12,786 nucleotides of DNA from CBDULQ01 sp965368115 (lineage in GTDB: Bacteria > Pseudomonadota > Gammaproteobacteria > SZUA-229), in the NCBI GenBank assembly GCA_965368115.1, contig CBDULQ010000095.1, positions 1 to 12,786 of the forward strand, read 5' to 3'. This document shows, in pieces, positions 4,832 to 12,573 of this stretch. The notes below the pieces were generated by a model. It did not search any database. It had not been told where the DNA came from and worked only from the letters and a program-made list of their open reading frames with translations. Every line of letters begins with the position of its first letter. Within the stretch, counting starts at the first letter, position 1. Made by a program: the position numbers and the translations under genes.

Positions 4832-7528
4832 CTATTGAATATTATAGTTAAATACCCCTTCGTCATCGACGCCCACATGCACGCTGCCAATGGCCCTGCC
4901 GTCCGCCATGCGGGCCAGGCATTCCGAGGCCATTTCCGGTAACAGCGTACGTGTAAGAATGTTCTCGATGTTGCGTGCACCGGTGTCAACCTCCTGGCTG
5001 CGCGCGACAATGTGCAGCATCACGTCTTCGTCGTAACTGAAGTCCGCATCGTAATGTTCGCGGACCCGTTTCTCGATACGATTCATATTGATCTTGCAGA
5101 TCTTCATCAGATCGTCGTCGCCCAGTGGGTAGTAGGGAATCAATGTGGTCCGACCCAGGAACGCCGGTTTGAAGTAATTGAGTAACTGCGGGCGGAAGTT
5201 ATCCAGCAGGACATCCGCATCGGGCAGGCCGTCTTCGCTGGCGGCGCACATGGCGCGGATGTGTTCTTCGGCTGCATTGGACGTCATGATAATCACGGTG
5301 TTACGAAAATCGATATCGCGACCTTCACCATCGCGGATGGTGCCCTTGTCGAACAGGTTATAGAACACATCCTGTACACCGGGATGGGCTTTTTCCATTT
5401 CATCCAGCAACACCACGCTGTAGGGTTTGCGGCGCACCGCCTCGGTTAGCACACCGCCTTCGCCGTAACCGACATAACCCGGAGGCGAACCGAGCAGCAT
5501 GGATACCTTGTGCTCTTCCTTGAACTCGGACATGTTGATAACGGTAATATTCTGTTCGCCGCCGTAGAGAATGTCTGCAAGTGCGAGCGCGGTTTCGGTT
5601 TTACCGACGCCGCTGGAGCCGACCATGAAGAAGACGCCAATGGGTTTGCGAGGATCGGTGAGTCCGGCGCGCGCAGTGCGGATGCTCTGGGCGATGGCGT
5701 CCAGTGCATGCTGCTGACCGATGACCCGTTCACCGAGCCGGTCTTTCAGGCTGAGCACCATGTTGATTTCATCGGACTGCATTTTACCGACCGGAATGCC
5801 GGTCCAGTTTGCAACCACTTCGGCGACCGCCTGACCGTCCACGTTCACCTGGATCATCGGTTCATCGCCCTGTAATTCGCTGAGCTGATCCATCAGTTGA
5901 TGCAGTTCGGTTTTGATTTTCTCGCGTTCCGCATCGTCCAGTTTCTGTGGTGCGTTGTCTTTCTTTGCGTCTTCTTCGCTCAGGGACTGAGCGCTGTAAT
6001 CGTCTTCGATGCGTTTTTGCAGCTCATGAATCTGTTTCACCAGGTTCGATTCCGCATCCCATTGCTGTTGTTGTTGCACGAGTTTGTCTTCCAGTGCCGC
6101 CTGTTCCGACTTGAGTTCGGCAATACGTTCGTCGCAGTTACCCATGGCGGCATTTTCCCGCTCCAGCGAGATGATATTGGTCTGACACTGTGTGATACGA
6201 CGGCGGGTGTCTTCGATGGCTGCCGGTGTTGCACTCTGACTCAGCGCAACACGGGCGCAGGCGGTATCCAGCAGGCTGACGGATTTATCCGGCAACTGGC
6301 GGCCGGTGATGTAGCGACTGGACAGGTGAACTGAATCGACGATGGCTTCGTCCATGATGCGCACGCCATGATGGGCCTGCAGCATACCGGCGATGCCACG
6401 CATCATGTCGATGGCTTTGGCTTCTTCCGGTTCTTCCACTTTGACCACCTGGAAACGGCGGGTGAGGGCGGGGTCGCGTTCGAAATATTTTTTGTATTCG
6501 GCCCAGGTGGTGGCGGCAATGGTACGCAGTTCACCACGCGCCAGTGCCGGCTTGAGCAGGTTGGCTGCATCGCCCTGGCCCTCTTTGCCGCCGGCACCGA
6601 TCAGAGTGTGGGCTTCATCGATGAACATGATGATGGGTTCGGCTGATGCTTTGACTTCGGAAATCACCGACTTTAAACGGTTTTCGAATTCGCCTTTGAC
6701 ACTGGCGCCGGCCTGCAACAGGCCGAGATCAAGGCTGCGAATGGTCACACCTTTTAGTGGATCGGGCACATCGCCGGAGGCGATTCGTAGTGCGAAACCT
6801 TCCACAACTGCGGTTTTACCGACGCCGGCTTCACCGGTCAGGATCGGGTTGTTCTGGCGGCGACGGATCAGTATGTCGATGATCTGGCGCACTTCTTCAT
6901 CGCGACCCAGCACCGGATCGATGCGACCCTGGCGCGCTGCTTCAGTCAGATTGATGGTGAATTTATCCAGCGCCGGTGATTTGCTGGGCGCACCGGCTGT
7001 AGCCGGGGTATCTGATTCCGAGGTATCGCCAAGTCCTGCGCTGGTGGCTGATTCGCTGGTCGAACCGACGATGACTCGAGTCGTGTCGCGCAATGATTCA
7101 GGCGGAATCTTTTTCAGTTCACCGGAGGTGGCCTCAGTCTGGCGACGTAGATTGTCATCCAGCATGAGTGCAGTGAGTATGTGAGCTGATGTGGCAAACG
7201 GGTGGCCGTATTCGACCGAGGCCAGCATCCAGGCATCCTTGGCCAGATCGACCACGGCAGGCGATAGTGCCGGTGCGCGAGTGTTGCCGGATTTGATGCG
7301 ATCCAGTTCCCGGTTAAGGTCCTGATTCAATTTGCCGAGATCGATTTCGAACTTGTCCAGCACTGCCAGCAGGTCGCTGTCCGGAATCTCCAGCAATTTG
7401 AGTAACCAGTGTTCGATTTCGACATTGTAATGAGTACGCGACAGGCACAGGCCGGCCGCACCCTCCAGTGCGTTACGTGTCGGTTCATTCAGTTTGTTGA
7501 CCAGAGATTTGAGATCGATGGAGATCAT
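4832..7528 (-). CDS. tssH: T6SS AAA+ ATPase TssH (ClpV), sheath recycling
   Basis: Predicted 898-aa class I Clp/Hsp100 ATPase that unfolds contracted TssB/TssC sheath in the cytoplasm so the apparatus can be rebuilt. Order: Clp N-domain about 1-150; Ser/Thr/Ala-rich linker about 157-184; first AAA+ module with Walker A GEAGVGKT (232-239) and Walker B IIMFIDEAH (299-307); middle coiled-coil region about 440-556; second AAA+ module with Walker A GSSGVGKT (637-644), pore loop GYVGYGEGG (about 684-692) and Walker B VVLLDEMEKAH (705-715); C-terminal small domain. Both ATPase sites look intact. A general ClpB is unlikely given the T6SS neighbours. Start at ATG 7528 is backed by AAGGA six bases upstream; GTG 7570 would add 14 residues without support. 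It is the last gene of this T6SS run, 71 bases after tssG. Confidence 0.95.
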   Translation of the reverse strand: MISIDLKSLVNKLNEPTRNALEGAAGLCLSRTHYNVEIEHWLLKLLEIPDSDLLAVLDKFEIDLGKLNQDLNRELDRIKSGNTRAPALSPAVVDLAKDAWMLASVEYGHPFATSAHILTALMLDDNLRRQTEATSGELKKIPPESLRDTTRVIVGSTSESATSAGLGDTSESDTPATAGAPSKSPALDKFTINLTEAARQGRIDPVLGRDEEVRQIIDILIRRRQNNPILTGEAGVGKTAVVEGFALRIASGDVPDPLKGVTIRSLDLGLLQAGASVKGEFENRLKSVISEVKASAEPIIMFIDEAHTLIGAGGKEGQGDAANLLKPALARGELRTIAATTWAEYKKYFERDPALTRRFQVVKVEEPEEAKAIDMMRGIAGMLQAHHGVRIMDEAIVDSVHLSSRYITGRQLPDKSVSLLDTACARVALSQSATPAAIEDTRRRITQCQTNIISLERENAAMGNCDERIAELKSEQAALEDKLVQQQQQWDAESNLVKQIHELQKRIEDDYSAQSLSEEDAKKDNAPQKLDDAEREKIKTELHQLMDQLSELQGDEPMIQVNVDGQAVAEVVANWTGIPVGKMQSDEINMVLSLKDRLGERVIGQQHALDAIAQSIRTARAGLTDPRKPIGVFFMVGSSGVGKTETALALADILYGGEQNITVINMSEFKEEHKVSMLLGSPPGYVGYGEGGVLTEAVRRKPYSVVLLDEMEKAHPGVQDVFYNLFDKGTIRDGEGRDIDFRNTVIIMTSNAAEEHIRAMCAASEDGLPDADVLLDNFRPQLLNYFKPAFLGRTTLIPYYPLGDDDLMKICKINMNRIEKRVREHYDADFSYDEDVMLHIVARSQEVDTGARNIENILTRTLLPEMASECLARMADGRAIGSVHVGVDDEGVFNYNIQ

Positions 7529-7534
7529 TGGGGT

Positions 7535-7539
7535 TCCTT
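7535..7539 (-). promoter_or_regulatory. Ribosome binding site of tssH
   Basis: AAGGA on the minus strand, six bases before ATG 7528. It decides the tssH start against the upstream GTG at 7570. Confidence 0.7.
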
Positions 7540-7548
7540 TTCGTACGA

Positions 7549-7571
7549 TGTGCCTGACCACCTGTGGCACA
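7549..7571 (-). repeat. Hairpin in the tssG-tssH spacer
   Basis: TGTGCC (7549-7554) and GGCACA (7566-7571) form a 6-bp stem with an 11-base loop, about 20 bases before the tssH start. No T-run follows, so it is not a terminator. It may be a translation-affecting or RNA-processing structure, or chance. Confidence 0.35.
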
Positions 7572-7599
7572 GAATCATTAATTGCAATGTGATTTTCGT

Positions 7600-8700
7600 T
7601 TATCCGAATCGATGTCCGGACACGACGATATCCAGTGTTTGTTCACGTAATTTGTCATTTAACGGTTTGCTGGCTAACCAGGTATTCCAGCCGATGATGC
7701 TGGGATTGCTTTTGGATAATTGAATCTTTTCCGGGATGTCGCGACGTTTCACACGAATCACAAATTCATAATCATGTTCGAGTCCGGTATAGAACTTGAC
7801 TATTTCATTGAGTGCCTTAAGGGTCGGTGTGCCTGGCGCGAAACGATCCAGTTGTTGAGTGTTCAACGGCCCTAGCACGATCCGGAACTTGCCCTGGGCG
7901 AACCAGCCATGGCGTCCTAGCATGGCTGAGCGACCGAGTTGATTGTTGCGTCCGCCCGTTTGTAGTCGATCCGGTAACATGGTCCGCACGTCGTCGATCA
8001 ATTCCTGCCATTGACCGACAAAATCCTTGATGCTGACCGGTATTTCAAAGTGATGCTGGAGCATGGTCGCAAGTGCACTGCTGCTGCGTATCTGCTGTGT
8101 GAGTAATCCCGAATAATAGAGCAGCGACTCATCGCGCGTGTACTGGCGTTCGGTCAATCCGCCGGTACCCAGTCCAATCAGGGACAGCAGCGACTGGGTG
8201 GCATGGTCTCGTCTGGCGATGATCGGGGGATTGAGCTGTTTGCGTTCGTACTCGATGGGTAGCCGATACTTGACGGCGGCCTGATAAAACAGCGAGACGG
8301 TGCGGTGATTAAATAAGTCGAAGAATTTCGCCAGGGATGAATCTTTCAGTTTAAGGCGTTGCAGGATGAGTTCGGAATAATGGTAAGGCAATACACCCAT
8401 GGCGCCGGTGAGTCCCATGAATGTCACGCGCATGTCCCACTGGCGCTGGTTTTCGCGCCGTTCGACCGACGTAACCTCTGCGCCTGGGAACGACAGGCTG
8501 GAGCTGCCGCGGAATCGAATTAGCTCGCTGGCAGGGGGTACAAATCCAGCAACCGGTTTGAGTGCGCGGTCGTCATCTTTCTGATCGAAAAAGCTGGCTC
8601 GTTCCAGCAGGCGTACCAGCTGGAAAAAGGAAAACTCGGTGGGCTGATCGCCACACTGCCGAGTTATAGAAGAATCTTTTCGCCGGCTCGAGGTGGGCAT
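7600..8700 (-). CDS. tssG: T6SS baseplate subunit TssG
   Basis: Predicted 366-aa TssG (ImpH/VasB family), the baseplate wedge component that binds TssF and TssE under the sheath. Family landmarks: FFQLVRLLER (25-34), IRFRGSSSLSFPGAEV (61-76), FMGLTGAMGVLPYHYSE (about 94-110), LFNHRTVSLFYQA (129-141), LGRSAMLGRHGW (255-266) and a C-terminal GWNTWL (337-342). The length is slightly above the family's usual 330-350 residues as I recall it. Start ATG 8700 lies 37 bases inside the end of tssF, in another frame, with AGAAGG about 12 bases upstream as a plausible ribosome site. The overlap indicates coupled translation with TssF, its direct partner. No broken or missing region was noticed. Confidence 0.93.
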   Translation of the reverse strand: MPTSSRRKDSSITRQCGDQPTEFSFFQLVRLLERASFFDQKDDDRALKPVAGFVPPASELIRFRGSSSLSFPGAEVTSVERRENQRQWDMRVTFMGLTGAMGVLPYHYSELILQRLKLKDSSLAKFFDLFNHRTVSLFYQAAVKYRLPIEYERKQLNPPIIARRDHATQSLLSLIGLGTGGLTERQYTRDESLLYYSGLLTQQIRSSSALATMLQHHFEIPVSIKDFVGQWQELIDDVRTMLPDRLQTGGRNNQLGRSAMLGRHGWFAQGKFRIVLGPLNTQQLDRFAPGTPTLKALNEIVKFYTGLEHDYEFVIRVKRRDIPEKIQLSKSNPSIIGWNTWLASKPLNDKLREQTLDIVVSGHRFG

Positions 8701-10499
8701 TTTTTAAGATAACCTTCTTTGCTTTTCACCTTGATCAAAACCCTGGTGAAAGAATTGATTGAACAGTACAGGCCGAAGAAATGCTCCAGTACGCTGGCGA
8801 ACAGGTAAGTACTGCTGCCGGTGAGCTGGGTATCGTCGAGTTCGATTTCGACTTCGATACCACGACACAATGTTGCGTGACCGTCGATGTTCAATGGGGC
8901 GCTGATCGGCCGTGTCTGTACCTTGAGTATGGACGCGATCAGTGCGCGACTGACCGAAGAGTCACGAAAATCATACAGACGGAGCATTTCACGTAATGAT
9001 TCGGTGGCCTGTTCGCGACCGGTCAGCGACAGGTGATTCAGGTTCAGGTGCGATATCAGTCGCCAGCGGGCATGATTGCGCAATGGCGGGCGGATGACAT
9101 GACTGGGTTGAGTCAGGCAGCGGATTTTTGAGCAGGGCGGCGCACTGTCGACGCATTGCAGTTTTGGCTGATCCACCGTGTAAGGTAGGCGGGCGGGAAG
9201 ATCGCGATTGCTGCAGGTGGTACGGATGTTCAATGAACGATCCTCGGGAATATTCGGATTGAATTGAAGATCCACCAGGCTGATGAATACGTCGCTACCT
9301 TCGTCTCGTTGATAATACCCGTGTTTAGCCGGTCGTCGGCTGGCAAACCAGAAGGCGTGCTGGTCATTATCCTGATGACTGTGTTGCAGGCCATAAAACG
9401 GCAGGAATTCGGTGCTGGCGCCGCTTGACGATGAGGCGGTGACCTTGTCGACAGAATAGACTTCATAACCGATCGGGCGTCGCGCATCGGGAATGATCTG
9501 ATATTCGTGTCGAGTGTGATCGAGTTTAATCGGGTCGGCCTGGTGTTCAAAAAGGTTGATAACCGGTGTGCAACCCAGCACAAAGGTATTCTCATCGATG
9601 TTGTGTTCCAGTTCGACATCGGAACTGTCCAGATAAAAATATAGATCGAGTCGATCGCCATAGTGCTCATCGATGGCCTGATGCAGATTGGTGACATCGA
9701 TGAACATGAATTTTTCCGGAAATGCGAAATATTCAGTGAGCAGACGATAGCCGATGAATGATGCGGCCGGGTAGGGCAGTAGTCCCTGATCACTGGAAAA
9801 ACCGACCTGCTGAATAGCGTCGCGGCCAATGAATCTGGGTGAGGTATCTTCCTCCCCGGCACTGACTACAACCTGCAAGCAGTTATTGAGCAGTTTTTCA
9901 TACAGCGGATTGATGTGCTGGGACTGGCCTTTCAGGTAAAAACGCACCTTGTCCGGTTTCAGTTCGGCGAGCTGGATTTCTTCGTTAAAGGTTTGCAGGC
10001 TCAGTTTAAGAACGCCGCCGGCACCACGAATTTTATCCGATCCGGGCGTGGTAAAAGGACGACCCAGGAGCGTCGCCTCGGTTACTTTCAACGGTAGCAG
10101 GTCAACATCGTAAACCGTGGAAAAGCGTACTTCTTCGCCCTGGAACTGTTCGGTTTCCAGCAGGGTCTGGCGTGGAATCGAGTAAGCGCCTTCCAGCTGC
10201 TTTTCATTGGCCTGAAAATTGACGATCGCCGTGGATGGAATCGGTCGCTGGTAATGTGGAAACAAAACGCTTAACAGGGCATCGCTGAGTTCCGGAAAGT
10301 CGTCGTCCAGTTTGTGCTGGATGCGTGCATTCAGATAGGCGAAACTTTCGATCAGGCGTGATACATGCGGATCTTCGATAGTGTCCGCATTGATACCCAG
10401 GCGACCGGCAATTTTCGGATGTTCTTTAGCGAACTCGGCTCCCATCTGACGAATGAAAGCCAGTTCTTTTTCGTAATAGGGAAGTAATTCGTCAGCCAT
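8664..10499 (-). CDS. tssF: T6SS baseplate subunit TssF
   Basis: Predicted 611-aa TssF (ImpG/VasA family), a baseplate wedge protein used in two copies with TssG. The N-terminus MADELLPYYEKELAFIRQMG is diagnostic, followed by AKEHPKIAGRLG. Further landmarks: RLLTEYFAFPEKFMFID (about 252-268), VINLFEHQADPIKLD (about 313-327), EVYSVDKV (346-353), the motif around RWRLISHLNLNHLSL (about 478-492) and VLEHFFGLYCSINSF (about 570-584). Start taken at ATG 10499, which matches the family N-terminus; a TTG at 10514 would add five residues. The start overlaps the tssE stop by 8 bases, and the end overlaps tssG by 37. Length fits the family. Confidence 0.95.
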   Translation of the reverse strand: MADELLPYYEKELAFIRQMGAEFAKEHPKIAGRLGINADTIEDPHVSRLIESFAYLNARIQHKLDDDFPELSDALLSVLFPHYQRPIPSTAIVNFQANEKQLEGAYSIPRQTLLETEQFQGEEVRFSTVYDVDLLPLKVTEATLLGRPFTTPGSDKIRGAGGVLKLSLQTFNEEIQLAELKPDKVRFYLKGQSQHINPLYEKLLNNCLQVVVSAGEEDTSPRFIGRDAIQQVGFSSDQGLLPYPAASFIGYRLLTEYFAFPEKFMFIDVTNLHQAIDEHYGDRLDLYFYLDSSDVELEHNIDENTFVLGCTPVINLFEHQADPIKLDHTRHEYQIIPDARRPIGYEVYSVDKVTASSSSGASTEFLPFYGLQHSHQDNDQHAFWFASRRPAKHGYYQRDEGSDVFISLVDLQFNPNIPEDRSLNIRTTCSNRDLPARLPYTVDQPKLQCVDSAPPCSKIRCLTQPSHVIRPPLRNHARWRLISHLNLNHLSLTGREQATESLREMLRLYDFRDSSVSRALIASILKVQTRPISAPLNIDGHATLCRGIEVEIELDDTQLTGSSTYLFASVLEHFFGLYCSINSFTRVLIKVKSKEGYLKKCPPRAGEKILL

Positions 10500-10989
10500 G
10501 GCCTGCTTCTTCAATGCTTACGGTTCTGGAAACAGGTTCCAGTACAGAATCGAAAATGACCACTTCCGGAGAAGGGTCGGCGTAGAGTGTTGCGTCGATA
10601 CGAAATCGTAGTGTTCGGTCTTTCTGGTCTGAATTATCCAGGTAGCTGACTCGCACATCTTTAAAACGCGGTTCGAATGTTTTGATGATCTTTTCCAGCT
10701 GCTGGGTGAATGCCTTGCGTTTTTCCAGATCGGCGATATTGACCGTGGCCAGATCCGGCAAACCGTAGTTCAGCATGGAAGCATCGATTTCACTGAATTC
10801 CTCACCGGGTTCTATGATGCGAAAGCGGGTGTTCATCAGGTTTTCAAGATCGCGTCGAACACTGTTGCGCAATTGCCTGAGTTTTTGATGCTGACCGGTG
10901 TCGGTATCGGCAGCTTCATGGGGTGCATCATCAAGCAGGCGATCGAGAATCGACGGGCGCAGCTTCTTTTTCTTGTCGATATGGGCCAT
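10492..10989 (-). CDS. tssE: T6SS baseplate protein TssE (gp25-like)
   Basis: Predicted 165-aa homologue of phage T4 gp25, the baseplate component that initiates sheath polymerisation. Landmarks: RPSILDRLLD near the N-terminus (11-20), LENLMNTR (48-55), DASMLNYGLPDL (69-80), LEKIIKTFEPRFKDVRV (about 98-114) and a C-terminal beta-rich segment (FRIDATLYADP). The start ATG 10989 lies three bases after the tssC2 stop codon, with ACAGG just upstream overlapping that stop. The stop overlaps tssF by 8 bases. Position directly before tssF-tssG-tssH matches the common T6SS gene order. Confidence 0.93.
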   Translation of the reverse strand: MAHIDKKKKLRPSILDRLLDDAPHEAADTDTGQHQKLRQLRNSVRRDLENLMNTRFRIIEPGEEFSEIDASMLNYGLPDLATVNIADLEKRKAFTQQLEKIIKTFEPRFKDVRVSYLDNSDQKDRTLRFRIDATLYADPSPEVVIFDSVLEPVSRTVSIEEAGHG

Positions 10990-10992
10990 GGA

Positions 10993-12516
10993 TTAACCTG
11001 TCTGGCTCAGTTCGGTGACCAGTTCCAGCTCCGATACCATGTTGTCGAGCTGGTAATGCGGTCGCAGGTGAATTACACAGGCGAACTGGCCGGGCCGTGT
11101 CGGATGATCCCTCACCTGTACCGCCGCTTCACGCAATGGATACCTGGCCTGTTCTTCCCAGTCCAGGTCCTCGCGTGCGGTTGTGTATTTGAACAGCCAG
11201 TTGCGCAGGAAGTCTTCACACTCATCAGCGGTTATCAATGATCCGACCTTATCTCGGATGATGACCTTGATGTAATGAGCAATACGCGAGCCGCACAATA
11301 TGTGTTGCAGCATGGCTGACAACTTGGCATTGGTGGCGGCTTCGCGGGAATCCATGCGTCCGGGCTTCTGTACCGACTGGTTGCCGTAAAATGCAACGTA
11401 AGGTGTATCGTAACACTGGCATAAGGGAATGAATCCAAGGTCGCCGATATCCCGTTCGATGGTGTCGGTGATGATGACATCGGTGGTCGGTTTGTAGGCG
11501 ACGCTGTCGGCATCGGTTTCAAAATAATCCACCGGTAGTGTGGTAATTAATCCACCGCCTACCTGGTTGCGCGGTACACCTCGAATGTGACCGAACCAGC
11601 CGACATTGGAAAATTCGCGGATCAGCATGCCGGCAAAGGCGTAGCAGGCGTTACCCCAGAGATAATTTTCATGGCCCCTGGTACTGGTCCGTTCATGGAA
11701 GTAAATGCCCTTATAACTGCCTGGCCGTGTTTTATACGGACGTCGCATCAGGATGCGCGGTAAAGTGAGACCGATAAAACGAGAGTCCGATGTTTCGCGA
11801 AACGCACGCCACTTGATGTACTCTTCCTGGGTAAAAATTCGCTCCAGATTAACTGGCTGACCGAGTCCGGAAAAATCATCCATGCCGAATATCTGCGGTG
11901 AAGCACCGGCAATAAAGGGTGCGAACGAAGCGGCCGCGACTTCGGCGATGCCCTGAAGCGTGGCCAGGTCGTCATAGGCATGACCGTTGCCTGGACGATG
12001 GGCGATTTCGTAATCACCGATCAGTACGCCATAGGGTTCCCCACCGGGCGTGCCATATTCTTCGTTGTAGACTTTCTGGAACAGCTGACTCTGATCGAAC
12101 TCGATGGCGCGTGAAATGTCCTTGACCACTTCCTGCCAGCTGATATCAAGAACCCGGATTTTGATGTCCCTTGAGCCTTCCGCCTGAACCGCCAGATACC
12201 AGAGCCCGCGCCAGCTAGCTTCCAGACGTTGAAATTTTTCCTGGTGAATGATGGCGTTAAGCTGATCGTTGATGTGTTCGTCGAGAGCGGCAATGGTACG
12301 CAACAGGGCATCGCGGACCGAGTCAGCATTGCGTCGATGTTCAGCGCTGACGAAATTTTCGATCCAGTAACTCAACGCCCGACGGCTGTCGTTTTCGTCA
12401 ATGAACTGCTGCAACGAAGTCACATAGGCCGGTGTTGCGCACAACAGATCCAGGTCTACGGAAGAGGTAGACGCGCCTAAACGGTGCGGTAACGATGGGT
12501 CAGTCGCAGATGACAC
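10993..12516 (-). CDS. tssC2: Second TssC-like sheath large subunit (ImpD/EvpB family)
   Basis: Predicted 507-aa TssC-family protein, complete and full length. TssC pairs with TssB to form the contractile sheath around the Hcp tube. Landmarks: FQRLEASWRGLWYL (95-108), YGVLIGDYE (162-170), RFIGLTLPRILMRRPY (246-261), NYLWGNACYAFA (284-295), CYDTPYVAFYGNQ (368-380) and LQHILCGSRIAHYIKVI (403-419). The C-terminus (LRPHYQLDN, ELELVTEL) parallels that of the upstream tssC. Tandem TssC paralogues are known, for example TssC41 and TssC40 in Agrobacterium, and the ImpC/ImpD naming reflects such pairs. The start is GTG 12516 with only a weak GGA upstream; no in-frame ATG exists nearby, so the exact start is uncertain. 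A terminator-like hairpin lies immediately upstream, so expression relies on read-through from tssC. Confidence 0.9.
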   Translation of the reverse strand: MSSATDPSLPHRLGASTSSVDLDLLCATPAYVTSLQQFIDENDSRRALSYWIENFVSAEHRRNADSVRDALLRTIAALDEHINDQLNAIIHQEKFQRLEASWRGLWYLAVQAEGSRDIKIRVLDISWQEVVKDISRAIEFDQSQLFQKVYNEEYGTPGGEPYGVLIGDYEIAHRPGNGHAYDDLATLQGIAEVAAASFAPFIAGASPQIFGMDDFSGLGQPVNLERIFTQEEYIKWRAFRETSDSRFIGLTLPRILMRRPYKTRPGSYKGIYFHERTSTRGHENYLWGNACYAFAGMLIREFSNVGWFGHIRGVPRNQVGGGLITTLPVDYFETDADSVAYKPTTDVIITDTIERDIGDLGFIPLCQCYDTPYVAFYGNQSVQKPGRMDSREAATNAKLSAMLQHILCGSRIAHYIKVIIRDKVGSLITADECEDFLRNWLFKYTTAREDLDWEEQARYPLREAAVQVRDHPTRPGQFACVIHLRPHYQLDNMVSELELVTELSQTG

Positions 12517-12532
12517 GGTGAATCCATTACTG

Positions 12533-12564
12533 AAAAAAAACAGCGGGGATCGAAGATCCCCGCC
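12533..12564 (-). terminator. Intrinsic terminator/attenuator between the two tssC genes
   Basis: Reading the minus strand, GCGGGGATC (12563-12551), loop TTC and GATCCCCGC (12551 side to 12543) form a 9-bp perfect GC-rich stem, extendable by a G-U pair. Two bases later come eight T residues (12540-12533). This is a textbook rho-independent terminator for the tssC transcript. It begins about 10 bases after the tssC stop and ends 16 bases before the GTG of tssC2. It probably lets part of the polymerases through, so sheath subunit mRNA exceeds baseplate and ClpV mRNA; that ratio is inference. Confidence 0.85.
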
Positions 12565-12573
12565 GTGAGAGTG

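Noticed and set aside
6393..7184. 263-codon open frame on the + strand inside tssH
   Set aside because: Low-complexity Ser/Arg/Pro-rich translation antisense to the ATPase domains; typical shadow frame.
7529..7570. GTG 7570 as tssH start
   Set aside because: It lies in the hairpin region; the ATG at 7528 has AAGGA at proper spacing and matches the usual ClpV N-terminus.
10500..10514. TTG 10514 as tssF start
   Set aside because: The TssF family begins at the MADELLPYY-type N-terminus, encoded from ATG 10499.
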